In this document: positions 37,503 through 46,181 of the stretch, one piece after another
Numbering within the stretch: position 1 is the first letter of the stretch
Layout of the letters: each line of letters begins with the position of its first letter
Source of the DNA: Romeriopsis navalis LEGE 11480
Lineage (GTDB): Bacteria; Cyanobacteriota; Cyanobacteriia; Leptolyngbyales; Leptolyngbyaceae
Length of the DNA stretch: 64,000 bases
Reading direction: 5' to 3'
Assembly (NCBI RefSeq): GCF_015207035.1
Contig: NZ_JADEXQ010000006.1
Span: 43,590 to 107,589, forward strand
Made by a program: the position numbers and the translations under genes
Notes under the pieces: generated by a model
Told to the model about the DNA's origin: nothing
The model's database searches: none
What the model saw: the letters and a program-made list of their open reading frames with translations, nothing else

Positions 37503-39161
37503 CTACCTCACTACCAAACGACCAAATAAACCCGCTTCCCCCATCCATTCCTTTTCCAAAAGCCGCACCTCCAACTCCAGTAAACGCCGATACGTCAGCG
37601 AATAATCTAACGTCGGATGCTTCCACGATTCTGCCTTCCGCTCCTCATATAGCTTGACAAACTTACGACGGCCCAAATTGCTCAGCCATACCTGTTGGCC
37701 TCTAATCACAAAATCTGTGCTCACATCCCACATACCGCGATTAATCGAACTCACCACAATCATGTCCACCAAAGGCACCCGAAAAATTTCCATCAAATCT
37801 AAAGCCAGCGGTGGCGCTTGCGTACGAGGCTGATGATAAAATCCCAACGCCGGTTCTAAGCCCACTGCCAACACTGCATTCATCACATCCTTCAACAACA
37901 TCGCATAGCCAAAACTCAACATTGCATTTACTCGGTCCTTCGGTGGTCGGCGATTACGATGACTAAATCGCAATTCATCAGGTACATCCTTCAATAGTCG
38001 ATCGAGCACATCAAAATATAACCGGGCCAAATTACCTTCAATTCCTAACAGAGAAGCGATCGACCCCGCTTTCCCAACCTGCTTTAGCACTGCCTTCATC
38101 TGTGCAATCGCTTTAGCTAACTCTGGGACATCACGACCTCTGACAGCACGCATCAGGAACTTTCGCTGACTCCGCCCTCGACAAAGAACTAACTGCCGTG
38201 CCAATTCCAGACATACTTCCGGCTGCACCAATGCCTCATACTGACGAATCCGGCGTTGAATGCTACCCTGCCGGGTATCAAAACTACCTAAATATCGGCC
38301 GCCGCCCGACACCAGATGCACACCAATCTCCTGGTCAGAGCAAAAATGCAACGCCTGGGTTGAAATCTGTGAAAAACTATGGAGCACGACTTGCCCCACC
38401 TGGCGTGCGGGAATCACCTCTGGTTTTTCATTGCGGCGCACAATCTTGATTTGCTCTCCTGTACGCCCGACCCTAGTTCCAGGTTCCAACACATGCACCA
38501 CCTGCCGCGTATCATCTTCGGGAAATAACCGTACGGGTTGCCACGATCGATCATTTGCTAACCGGGCTTCTTCTGGCAAACAAACCGGTACGAGTGAACA
38601 ACGGGTACATAATCGTTCGTTCTCTGTTACAGGTGGGCGACAGGTCGAACTTTGAATCTTTCTGGCTGCCGCAATTTTCTCTCTGACCCAAGCACGCCCT
38701 TTATCATCCAAAGGCACGTGCACCAGCACATTATCGGAATGATAACGGACTCTACCTTCGACGATCGTCACACCCAATGCCGATTCCAATAAGCAAGCAT
38801 AAGCCAAAATTTGGAGGCGATCGCTCTCCCATGCTTGCGGCTGTTTATGCTCATCGCGATGAGCTCGACCCCGTTTATGTTCGTAAGGAATGATCTGACC
38901 ATCGCGCTTACGCAGGGCATCAACGCGGCCCCGCAAACCTAACTCAACGCTTTCAAGAAACAGATCTTCCCACTCGCCCGTTTCCTGCTCATCGATATCT
39001 TCGTGTAGAGTCCGACCCGCAAATACAGCAGCATCTTGGGTATAGAGTGCCTCTACTTCTTCTAAGTAAAACAAACGTGGGCAATAGGCAAAAGCATGCA
39101 GTGCAGATACTTTTAACGTTGGAGATAATGTTGTTTGGGGTAACGTTGCAGTTGCATTCAT
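37503..39161 (-). CDS. cas4-cas1: Cas4-Cas1 fusion, spacer acquisition nuclease/integrase
   Basis: A 552-residue fusion. The Cas4 part (about residues 1-210) has FAYCPRLFYLE (first cluster Cys), the RecB nuclease motif IIPYEHKRG and the C-terminal cluster CTRCSLVPVC, so it should bind a 4Fe-4S cluster. The Cas1 part follows, with EGNLARLYF (metal-binding Glu), GFYHQ (His) and LALDLMEIFR (Asp/Glu). Cas1 integrates prespacers, and Cas4 trims them and checks the PAM. Fusions of this kind occur in subtypes I-G and MYXAN-like loci. It is separated from cas5 by 185 bp containing a strong terminator, so the adaptation genes probably have their own promoter. Confidence 0.95.
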   Translation of the reverse strand: MNATATLPQTTLSPTLKVSALHAFAYCPRLFYLEEVEALYTQDAAVFAGRTLHEDIDEQETGEWEDLFLESVELGLRGRVDALRKRDGQIIPYEHKRGRAHRDEHKQPQAWESDRLQILAYACLLESALGVTIVEGRVRYHSDNVLVHVPLDDKGRAWVREKIAAARKIQSSTCRPPVTENERLCTRCSLVPVCLPEEARLANDRSWQPVRLFPEDDTRQVVHVLEPGTRVGRTGEQIKIVRRNEKPEVIPARQVGQVVLHSFSQISTQALHFCSDQEIGVHLVSGGGRYLGSFDTRQGSIQRRIRQYEALVQPEVCLELARQLVLCRGRSQRKFLMRAVRGRDVPELAKAIAQMKAVLKQVGKAGSIASLLGIEGNLARLYFDVLDRLLKDVPDELRFSHRNRRPPKDRVNAMLSFGYAMLLKDVMNAVLAVGLEPALGFYHQPRTQAPPLALDLMEIFRVPLVDMIVVSSINRGMWDVSTDFVIRGQQVWLSNLGRRKFVKLYEERKAESWKHPTLDYSLTYRRLLELEVRLLEKEWMGEAGLFGRLVVR

Positions 39162-39280
39162 AATGAATCATGCTCTAGAGTTCAACCCCTACAACATGAC
39201 TGATAACCCCGGAAAAAACTGATCCGTGTACGAAATTACTATTTTTGATGGCAATTGGAATATTTATCTTAAAAGTGTTG

Positions 39281-39314
39281 AAATAAAAAAAGAGTAGAGA
39301 ATGATCTCTACTCT
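39281..39314 (-). terminator. Rho-independent terminator after cas5
   Basis: On the minus strand a perfect 10-bp stem (AGAGTAGAGA / TCTCTACTCT, 39291-39314) with a four-base loop is followed by TTTTTTATTT (39290-39281). It lies 33 bp after the cas5 stop and before the cas4-cas1 start, so it should separate the interference operon from the adaptation genes. Confidence 0.88.
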
Positions 39315-39346
39315 TCAGTTTAGCGTAGGCCAGATATAGAGACGAT

Positions 39347-40093
39347 TTATTGAGCAACTTCCACTGTTTCTGGCATTCTGGGGGTCCATGTCCAAGCTAA
39401 TTCCGGGGGGGAATGTACAGCATTTTCCATTGGCGCATACAGAAAACTACTAGTTTTACTATTATCTGCACGATTAATGCCTACAGTCAGGCGATACGAA
39501 CCTCGTCTCGGACGATCGTCTGGCTGCATTCGTAAATACCAACGAGTCAAAGGCGGTTCATCCATGATGTCAATTTGGTCAAACAGGAAACTGTTATCCC
39601 CAGCGAATGGCAACCCATATCGGGATTCATTGAGCTGGCCCTTGAGCCCCAGTTGAACCCGTTCTAAGATTTCTTGCTCTGCCTGAACACCCAAAATCAT
39701 ATCTAATCCAACTAAAACTTCACGCCTTACCGGAGTAATCCAATATTTGGCTCCATGCGTACGCAACTTCAATTCTTTTCCCGATGCACCGACGGGATAA
39801 CTATGTAATTGCTGATAAAGCGTGGAAACAGCACTTTCCGTTACTGGGATTACTTCATCACTCTCGGTTTCATAGCAAGGAGTACCAATAGCTAAGTTCA
39901 AACAAGGTAGATCCTGACGAATTAACGTTGTTACACCAGGAGTAGAATCGCGCATCTCTATGCTGGCTAAATTCAAAACTAACCCAAATGCTGCGGACGG
40001 GGGCATGATAGGGCTTGTAGAACGATAAACACCGGCTTGAAAAGCACGAAAGGCGGCAAAAGGTGCCCGAATGCGTAACCATAGATATTCCAT
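39347..40093 (-). CDS. cas5: Cas5 (Cmx5/DevS-like) Cascade subunit
   Basis: A 248-residue RAMP protein. The N-terminal strand and helix WLRIRAPFAAFRAFQAGVYRSTSPIMPPSAAFGLVLNL matches the Cas5 N-terminus, with the glycine-containing thumb and the P-P-S-A segment. Cas5 binds the crRNA 5' handle and contacts the large subunit and Cas7 backbone in Cascade. The ATG directly follows the cas7 stop with no spacer, indicating translational coupling. Relationship to the DevS/Cmx5 group is suggested by the partner genes. Nuclease activity is not expected because a separate Cas6 is present. Confidence 0.87.
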   Translation of the reverse strand: MEYLWLRIRAPFAAFRAFQAGVYRSTSPIMPPSAAFGLVLNLASIEMRDSTPGVTTLIRQDLPCLNLAIGTPCYETESDEVIPVTESAVSTLYQQLHSYPVGASGKELKLRTHGAKYWITPVRREVLVGLDMILGVQAEQEILERVQLGLKGQLNESRYGLPFAGDNSFLFDQIDIMDEPPLTRWYLRMQPDDRPRRGSYRLTVGINRADNSKTSSFLYAPMENAVHSPPELAWTWTPRMPETVEVAQ

Positions 40094-40984
40094 TTACTTC
40101 TCCCCAGACTCCAAAAACTCATTTGCCAATGCTGCTAGAAGCCCTTGTGGATTGTCGTAAAAGTGAACACCAACCTTAGTTAAGCGTTCTTTTTCGTTCG
40201 GTTCCATATTTCGAGCAAGCTCCCCGCCAATCCAGAACTCTTCTCCCGGCAAATCATCTGACTTGATCCGAGATAGTTCCTTAAAACCACCTTCTTCATT
40301 AAATCCATAGGTGTCGTATCCCGCAATCAGACTAGGAGTCAACCGTGCCACAATACTTTTAGGAGCCATTTCGTAGTAGCTTCGAGCATGTCCCCCAGCG
40401 ACATCTGACAGTTGCGAGATCGCACTAATTAATGCTTTTGTCCACTCTGGTTTAGGCTGACAATCTGAATGTGCCAATGCAAAAGGATATTGATAAGCTG
40501 TATGCGCTACCTCACGGTGTAGTAATGCTGAGGTAGAGGCATTTTTCCAAGGGCTAGTACCCGCATTTAAAGGTGATTGATGGAAAGTTGCATCAAAACG
40601 ATAGGGCGTAAGTGCGACAGCCATATTCATCCGCAAAACACTATCCCGCTTTGGTGGCAAGCCTTTATTTTTCTTGATCGCATTATTGTCAGCCACCATA
40701 AAGCCCAATAAAAAATCATCGGCAAATTTCTCAGCATTGGGAAATTCTTGAAACTCAACGGCAAGTTGTTCCTGATCATGTAACCGTTTTCGATTACATG
40801 GCAAGCCTGTCTTGATTAGCATTTCCCGTAGTGCATTACGCATAGATTCCGGGCTAATAACAGTATATTCTTGTTTCCCCTTAGCAATCTTTTGCAGAAC
40901 TGTGCGATTTTCCTCACTCTCACCCCTGTAGTTTGAACTAGGCGCAGGATAGGTCAGAATACTGGCAAATAGATTCTTAGTCAT
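40094..40984 (-). CDS. cas7: Cas7 (DevR-like) Cascade backbone subunit
   Basis: A 296-residue protein of the DevR/Cst2 Cas7 group. It starts NLFASILTYPAPSSNYRGE, has the VISPESMRNALREMLI motif near residue 45, typical of DevR-type Cas7, and a central TSPWKNASTSALLHREVAHTAYQYPFAL block. Several copies coat the crRNA spacer and create the six-nucleotide periodicity of type I R-loops. That periodicity is relevant to the mini-CRISPR near 46.2 kb. It is 32 bp downstream of cas8 and directly upstream of cas5. Confidence 0.9.
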   Translation of the reverse strand: MTKNLFASILTYPAPSSNYRGESEENRTVLQKIAKGKQEYTVISPESMRNALREMLIKTGLPCNRKRLHDQEQLAVEFQEFPNAEKFADDFLLGFMVADNNAIKKNKGLPPKRDSVLRMNMAVALTPYRFDATFHQSPLNAGTSPWKNASTSALLHREVAHTAYQYPFALAHSDCQPKPEWTKALISAISQLSDVAGGHARSYYEMAPKSIVARLTPSLIAGYDTYGFNEEGGFKELSRIKSDDLPGEEFWIGGELARNMEPNEKERLTKVGVHFYDNPQGLLAALANEFLESGEK

Positions 40985-41016
40985 GATTTAAGTCTCCACA
41001 TAAGATAGATCAAAAA

Positions 41017-42684
41017 TTAGCTATTGGCGGAAAGTGCCAACAACGTCAGTGTCCGGACTTTTTCGGTATCTTGATACAAGGCTTGGGTCAGTGCTACGAA
41101 TGCTTCAGGCTTCATATTCTGAGGAACAGAACAGAGCGTTGAGACGAAATAGTTGATGAAGTCTTCTTGCTCTGTACGACTACGGATATCTAAAAATGCG
41201 GACTTCGCAATTTTTGTTTTTTTGTCTGAATAATCTTTGTAACCCGGCTGAGCTGATAATTCATCAGACTTTAATTTGGACCAGTTTTTTTCCCATTCCA
41301 AGCTATATTTACCTTTTAGCTTACGATTAACGTAATTCTTAACAAGCTGGAAAATCATCGGCTCAATACTAACGTTGGGGTCAGAATCAGTCATCTGTTG
41401 TGTTTCCTTAATCATGTCCTCAAGTTTTATACGTACATCTCGCTTAAAATACTCGTCTTTCAAACTTCGCTCATAGGAAAGCGTGCAGAGCAAAGCATCA
41501 AATCCCTCATACCAAGGCGAATGGTTCACCAAATTCAGTAGGCACTGTCGTCGGAATAGCGGACTCCAAAAACCCTGACGAATCTGAGTATATTCATCAT
41601 TCATCAGATCATCAGGATCGAGTCGAGCCATACTCAGTAGACGGACATTATTTCCTTGTTTTTCTGTATGGATAACATCTATCCCAAAAACGGCATCAGC
41701 AGTTGATTGGTCGCCGCTGGCAAGCGATAATCGCTCCCCTAGGCGCTTCATCATATCGAGTGCACTTTCTAGTGCAAGATCAACGACTGCTTCACGTGGC
41801 CGATATCCTGAGGGTTGCGGTGAGCGGTCTCGCATAAGCATTGGCAATTCATCACAGAACCACTCTAATCTCGCAATGTCAGGAATCGCGATCGCGTATC
41901 CAACAAAGTTACGTTTACCTTCGTTATCAACAACGGCAGGCACATAAATTTGGGCCGCAAATAACCAGAAATGGAGCAAAAATTGGAATCTTGCTCGATC
42001 CTTAAAACCTATATTCTCCGCGTTATATGCCTGTGCCCCTAAGAAATAAGTGCTTGGCAGATCTACAGTAAAGTCGTCTGGCTTTAGCAATTGCTTCCAT
42101 ACAGAGACTGCATCATCAGCTGGCAACCCATCAGCTCTTAGCTGAAATGGTTTGCGGGTCGCGGGCACGCCCCTCAGGATACTCCAGACCATATCACGCC
42201 ATAACTTTACCCAAAGACCATTTTTACCATCTGAGCTTTGATCGAAGGATGCATCAGCGAGGAAAGAGCCACGTGGAACATCGACTGGATAGATATAGGC
42301 TTTCTTCTTCTTCGTTTTCCCTTTTGCATCTACCTCGTCATATTCTTCTTCGCGTAATGGAGGGATAATCTCTTTTTGCTTATTCTTGAGCGGCTGGTTT
42401 CGTCTTTGCTCCTCTTTAGTGGCCGCATAAATTTCATCAAATAGGCAAGCAACTCCATCTTGATTCAGCTCAATTGCCGCACCATCATCATCAAACTGCA
42501 GTAACTTACAAATCATCCCGTCTTTAACCTTCTGCTGAAAAGCATTTTGACGTTTTAACCATTGCATGACGAGTATTAAACCGGCCAAGCCTGCTCGATG
42601 CTGTGATGAAGGTAATTCAGCCAGGCGATACTTCAGTGTTAACTGAGTAACTTCTTGTTTCTGTTTTATTTTTGTCTTAGCCAA
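41017..42684 (-). CDS. cas8: Cas8, Cmx8-like large subunit (I-MYXAN type)
   Basis: I use a TTG start at 42682-42684: GGAGG lies six bases upstream and the frame then begins (M)AKTKIKQKQEVTQLTLKYRL. A GTG at 42720 opens the same frame but lacks support. The 555-residue protein has the early segment LTLKYRLAELPSSQHRAGLAGLILVMQWL, which I associate with the Cmx8 family of MYXAN loci (placed among Cas8b variants in some schemes). A Lys/Glu-rich linker lies around residues 95-130. The large subunit recognises the PAM and positions Cas3. Its start overlaps the cas3 stop by eight bases. The subtype name is from memory of family patterns. Confidence 0.82.
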   Translation of the reverse strand: MAKTKIKQKQEVTQLTLKYRLAELPSSQHRAGLAGLILVMQWLKRQNAFQQKVKDGMICKLLQFDDDGAAIELNQDGVACLFDEIYAATKEEQRRNQPLKNKQKEIIPPLREEEYDEVDAKGKTKKKKAYIYPVDVPRGSFLADASFDQSSDGKNGLWVKLWRDMVWSILRGVPATRKPFQLRADGLPADDAVSVWKQLLKPDDFTVDLPSTYFLGAQAYNAENIGFKDRARFQFLLHFWLFAAQIYVPAVVDNEGKRNFVGYAIAIPDIARLEWFCDELPMLMRDRSPQPSGYRPREAVVDLALESALDMMKRLGERLSLASGDQSTADAVFGIDVIHTEKQGNNVRLLSMARLDPDDLMNDEYTQIRQGFWSPLFRRQCLLNLVNHSPWYEGFDALLCTLSYERSLKDEYFKRDVRIKLEDMIKETQQMTDSDPNVSIEPMIFQLVKNYVNRKLKGKYSLEWEKNWSKLKSDELSAQPGYKDYSDKKTKIAKSAFLDIRSRTEQEDFINYFVSTLCSVPQNMKPEAFVALTQALYQDTEKVRTLTLLALSANS

Positions 42685-45076
42685 GATCCACCTCCTCTGG
42701 TGCTTTAGCAATAAATCCACGTTCAGGGTTCTCGTAATGCCCCGTAGCTAGAGCCACACCTAAATATTTTGGAAGCCAGGTATGATGTTCCGTTTCCATA
42801 TTGGCGAATTTCTTCGGAACATTAATAATGAACTCTTCTTTTTTGTACTTTACGTCTGAGTTCCATACCGCCTCAAACGCATCCAAATCACAATCTAAAA
42901 TGCAGGGAACGGAAAAGTCATCCGTTTCGCGAAAGCTGCCGGGTATTGCGTAGTAACCACTATCTAAAAACCGGGAATTACCATCGGAAGCTCGTTCATC
43001 TTGGGAATAACGTTCTAATGCAGCTGCTAACTCATACTGGCTGACTGAATTATGGCTTAGCGCCTGAATAAAGTAGTTTGCGACCTTTAAATCTTCTTTG
43101 GTATAAGGCTTGATGCTACCTTTGGGAGGAGCATATGTATGAATTTTGGCTCGAAATTCAGCACCTCTTGCTAAATGACGATTTGCCCTCCCAAACCGTT
43201 GCACTAGTGATGGTACAGGTGCCAGTTCTGTAATTAATACATCTGCATCTAAGTCAAGACTCATTTCACAGACTTGAGTTGTCACGGCGATGATCGGTTT
43301 CCGTTCACCCTGGTCTTTTTCATACGCAAACGCGGCAATCGTATTTTTATGGACCCTCTGGCGATCCTTTAATCGAAACCGACTGTGATAAGTCAACACA
43401 TTGATTTTGAGTTGGCTCTCCATTTTTTCCGCAATAGCAATGCAGCGATCGACTGTATTGACAACCCAAAGAACTCTTTCGCCTGCCTCATAAGCCGTAA
43501 ACGCTTTCTCAAATGCATCATGGAAATTCTCAACAGGTTCTAAATCATAGCGAGGGTGTTCCTCTTTCTTTTGAAGATCCTCTAAGGTTTGTCGATCGCT
43601 CTCAGTTGGGAAAACCTTTAACCCTGCATCAATGAGTTGTTGCTTCCTGCCATTGGGCAATGTTGCTGTCATACATAAAACCGGGAGATTAAAATGCTTT
43701 AAAAAGCTGATGAGAGTATCAAACATCCGCTGATCAAAGCTATGAACTTCATCAATAATGACGGCACTGTCCGCCAAAACCGGTAACAAGCAAAGGCTCG
43801 GATAGCTATGCTCCATGAATCCTAGAAATTGATCGACTGTGGCACTAAAGTAGCGACGCGACCAAAACCCCAAGGAATATAGTCGTTCATCCGCTTGAAA
43901 ATCTTTACCCTTAATCGAGTCACTAGGGTTTTCTTGCATTGCCTCCAACTCATATCTAGCTGTCCCTGTCATGAGTGCAGCATCTGTTTCTGGAGCCCAT
44001 CCTACGTAATCTCGAAAGCCTTCAGTCGCAGTTCCGCGAGTTGGATAAAGGAAAATCACTTTACCAAGGTTATAACGCTTGATCTGCGACTCAGCCCACA
44101 TCCAAGCACCCAAAGTTTTGCCAGCGCCACAAGCAGCTAGAAGTAGCGATCGATCGCTTTGTTGGGCAATCTGAATTTGAAAACTGTGCGGTTTGAATGG
44201 CTTCCCAGTGAGTTCTTCAATCTGCTTGGCCCGAGGTTGAAGAATAGAATTGACAATATCAACTGGTGCGATTGCTCTTGAATGAACTACATCGTCAATC
44301 CAAGATGCAATGTCTTTCTCATTACGCACCAACCCTGAAGCCGCAGAGTCCGCGACTATGAGTCCAGCTTTTACCGCGACAAGCAATTGTTTTCTTGCCT
44401 GGTCTTTCTTAATCTCTCGACTAAAATACCTCCCATTACTCTTACCGCTTCTATAGGCCTTTTCCCAAATTGAACCGTTGCTCCAAGGGGCATTGGGCAA
44501 ATTGGGAATACCAGATAACTTCGCAATGTCGGCAATCCGTTCCAGTGTTGCCTTGATTTCATGATGCTGGAAATATAGCTCAACTAAGTTCCTTGTCGAT
44601 TGAGGTTGACACCAGCGGTAAGCCTTAAATTTTTCGGTTGATTCATCGCTCTGTTGTACTGCAGTTTCCTTCTCAGAGGCTTTCAAATGATGCGATAAAA
44701 CGGCTGCTGTAATTACCTCAATATCTAAAGCCTGATTTGAGGCTAACCATTGCCGAATCTCTGGTAAGCATAAAGCCAAAGCACTAAGATGTTCATGTCT
44801 CAGTGTTTGAGCTAGGAAACCAGGAGTGGTGACTGCGGCATAGAAGTCAGCATTTGCTTTACCGATGTCATGGAACAATGCTGCAACTCGTAAATTGAGC
44901 AAAAATATTTCCTTTTCAGTGTCGCCATCTAGCTGAAAAAACCGGCACCAATTTTGGCCCCATCGACCATCCAACCGAAAAATTAAAGTTGCAGCAGATT
45001 CAGCATCAAGCAAGTGTTGCTTTAAGCTCAAGCGTGGTTTACTCTTAGCCAATAGTACTTCAGGAGCTTCAGACAT
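42677..45076 (-). CDS. cas3: Cas3 helicase-nuclease (HD and DExH domains)
   Basis: A 799-residue protein from the ATG at 45074-45076, which has GGAGGT seven bases upstream; a longer frame to 45178 is out of keeping with the family. The N-terminal HD nuclease has ALFHDIGKAN (about residue 66) and further His residues. The helicase has Walker A AACGAGKT (about 315), DEVH in VIIDEVHSFD (about 440), TATLP (motif III) and QRFGRANRH (motif VI). Both activities therefore look intact, so the system should degrade DNA and is not a nuclease-dead relic. It is recruited by Cascade after R-loop formation. It overlaps cas6 and cas8 by eight bases each. Confidence 0.95.
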   Translation of the reverse strand: MSEAPEVLLAKSKPRLSLKQHLLDAESAATLIFRLDGRWGQNWCRFFQLDGDTEKEIFLLNLRVAALFHDIGKANADFYAAVTTPGFLAQTLRHEHLSALALCLPEIRQWLASNQALDIEVITAAVLSHHLKASEKETAVQQSDESTEKFKAYRWCQPQSTRNLVELYFQHHEIKATLERIADIAKLSGIPNLPNAPWSNGSIWEKAYRSGKSNGRYFSREIKKDQARKQLLVAVKAGLIVADSAASGLVRNEKDIASWIDDVVHSRAIAPVDIVNSILQPRAKQIEELTGKPFKPHSFQIQIAQQSDRSLLLAACGAGKTLGAWMWAESQIKRYNLGKVIFLYPTRGTATEGFRDYVGWAPETDAALMTGTARYELEAMQENPSDSIKGKDFQADERLYSLGFWSRRYFSATVDQFLGFMEHSYPSLCLLPVLADSAVIIDEVHSFDQRMFDTLISFLKHFNLPVLCMTATLPNGRKQQLIDAGLKVFPTESDRQTLEDLQKKEEHPRYDLEPVENFHDAFEKAFTAYEAGERVLWVVNTVDRCIAIAEKMESQLKINVLTYHSRFRLKDRQRVHKNTIAAFAYEKDQGERKPIIAVTTQVCEMSLDLDADVLITELAPVPSLVQRFGRANRHLARGAEFRAKIHTYAPPKGSIKPYTKEDLKVANYFIQALSHNSVSQYELAAALERYSQDERASDGNSRFLDSGYYAIPGSFRETDDFSVPCILDCDLDAFEAVWNSDVKYKKEEFIINVPKKFANMETEHHTWLPKYLGVALATGHYENPERGFIAKAPEEVDLG

Positions 45077-45743
45077 CTTTGAACCTCCATGCACCAGGAA
45101 AGGGAGAAAATACGCCACACCCCATGCGGCGCTTTCCACCAAGACCCCATGCTTGCAATTTGAGAGAGTGTTCATCACTCAGTTCAGTAATTGCAACGCT
45201 GAATCCCACAACTGAATATTTTTTAATTTTGATTGCTTTACGCAATGGGTTCCCGTCTATATCTAAAGGGATATAAACATTGCCGATGATCTCTAATGCA
45301 TCCATTTGCCGCTTTACTGCGTCTAAAAATGGTTCTGGGTCTTGAAACTTTTTAATTGTGACAATTCGCGATCGTAATTTGTCAAAAGGGCGTAATGGAA
45401 AAATTTGCGGGATACCTAGCTGGATTTCATGAGTTCCAATTCTTAGTGTTTGCCCAGCCAGTGGCAAAATCTGAGCTATTTGATTGGCATCGTAGGGCAG
45501 TCGAATTCTCAACTGCGCTCCTTTAGATAGATGGATCTTGCCTTGATAATCACGCTCGCCAGCAATTGTTGAGATACTAATTCCATCTTGTTCATGAACA
45601 GTTGGGCAACGACGTGCGATAGCGCTGTATAAACCGTACCCATGATCTGATGGCAAAGTTTGGCCAATGATTTCAAAACTTAGTTCGACAAATGTAATCT
45701 GACGATCAGTATTCTGATCGTCTTGTATTTCCGTACAAAACAT
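45069..45743 (-). CDS. cas6: Cas6 (Cmx6-like) crRNA endonuclease
   Basis: A 224-residue RAMP protein. A Gly-rich loop near the C-terminus (WGLGGKRRMGCGVFSPF, about residues 198-214) is characteristic of Cas6. His residues near position 52-60 (CPTVHEQDG) are candidates for the catalytic site. It should cut pre-crRNA within the repeat, leaving an 8-nt 5' handle. Similarity in length and C-terminus to the MYXAN Cas6/Cmx6 family is noted. It starts the compact interference operon with cas3 (8-bp overlap). A 149-bp gap separates it from a small coiled-coil ORF upstream. AGGTGATT precedes the ATG. Confidence 0.85.
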   Translation of the reverse strand: MFCTEIQDDQNTDRQITFVELSFEIIGQTLPSDHGYGLYSAIARRCPTVHEQDGISISTIAGERDYQGKIHLSKGAQLRIRLPYDANQIAQILPLAGQTLRIGTHEIQLGIPQIFPLRPFDKLRSRIVTIKKFQDPEPFLDAVKRQMDALEIIGNVYIPLDIDGNPLRKAIKIKKYSVVGFSVAITELSDEHSLKLQAWGLGGKRRMGCGVFSPFPGAWRFKDV

Positions 45744-45892
45744 GAATCACCTACAAAAACTTGAAATTAGAACGCAATTTCTGATTAGGATTTGAACATA
45801 GATGACTTCAACACCCGCATATGAAGATTGATCAGCACCTAACGGTATCGATTTGGGAATAGAGAATTAAGGATGGGTGTCGCCAAGCTAAT

Positions 45893-46111
45893 TTATAAAT
45901 CGCTATCCATATCGTAGCGTTGGCGTAGTTCTTCGACTTCGTGAGTGAGGGGATCTAGGCGAAACTCGATTTGCTCACGCAATCGGTCAGCCTGATCTTG
46001 CAAAATTACAAGCATTTCTTGGATATTGGCTAGAGAAAGACGAAGCGTTTCAAGTTCGGACCAGCGATCAAACATAGACAATGAAGGGATGACGATTGTT
46101 ATGCCTCCCAT
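45893..46111 (-). CDS. Small coiled-coil protein, candidate first gene of the cas operon
   Basis: A 72-residue frame from an ATG at 46109-46111; a 60-residue form from the ATG at 46073-46075 (MFDRWSELETLRLSLANIQE) fits a candidate promoter better. The shorter form is almost wholly helical with heptad-like spacing of Leu/Ile (LETLRLSLANIQEMLVILQD, then DRLREQIEFRLDP) and is acidic at the end. No family is recognised and no strong ribosome-binding site precedes either start. It lies between the mini-CRISPR and cas6 on the same strand. It may be a Cascade-linked accessory protein, a product kept repressed by the mini-CRISPR, or not expressed. Confidence 0.5.
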   Translation of the reverse strand: MGGITIVIPSLSMFDRWSELETLRLSLANIQEMLVILQDQADRLREQIEFRLDPLTHEVEELRQRYDMDSDL

Positions 46112-46138
46112 AGTAATGCAGTCTTTTTGAAAAAACAA
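46110..46138 (-). promoter_or_regulatory. Candidate promoter for the cas interference operon
   Basis: On the minus strand TTGTTT (46138-46133) and TACTAT (46115-46110) are 17 bases apart, each a moderate match to sigma70-type -35 and -10 boxes. A transcript would start near 46103, just before the ATG at 46075. The mini-CRISPR target and its PAM-like triplet lie directly upstream of the -35 box. Confidence 0.35.
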
Positions 46139-46140
46139 GT

Positions 46141-46160
46141 ATGAAGAGAATACGACCTTA
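46141..46160 (+). promoter_or_regulatory. Putative target (PAM plus seed) of the mini-CRISPR guide
   Basis: ATG (46141-46143) is followed by AAGAGAATACGACCTTA (46144-46160). The mini-CRISPR spacer begins AAGAGGATACGTCCTTA. Fifteen of 17 bases agree; the two mismatches are at positions 6 and 12, and position 18 mismatches too. Beyond it the agreement falls to background (3 of 10). The site is 2 bp from the candidate -35 box. Confidence 0.75.
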
Positions 46161-46181
46161 AGAACTATTGGCTTGCGAAGC

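Noticed and set aside
45077..45178. N-terminal extension of Cas3
   Set aside because: The ATG at 45076 has a strong GGAGGT site and the extension lies wholly inside cas6.
46081..46100. Second possible guide target starting ATGAAGGGATGACG
   Set aside because: It resembles the first target only over about five bases; mismatches are not confined to every sixth position.
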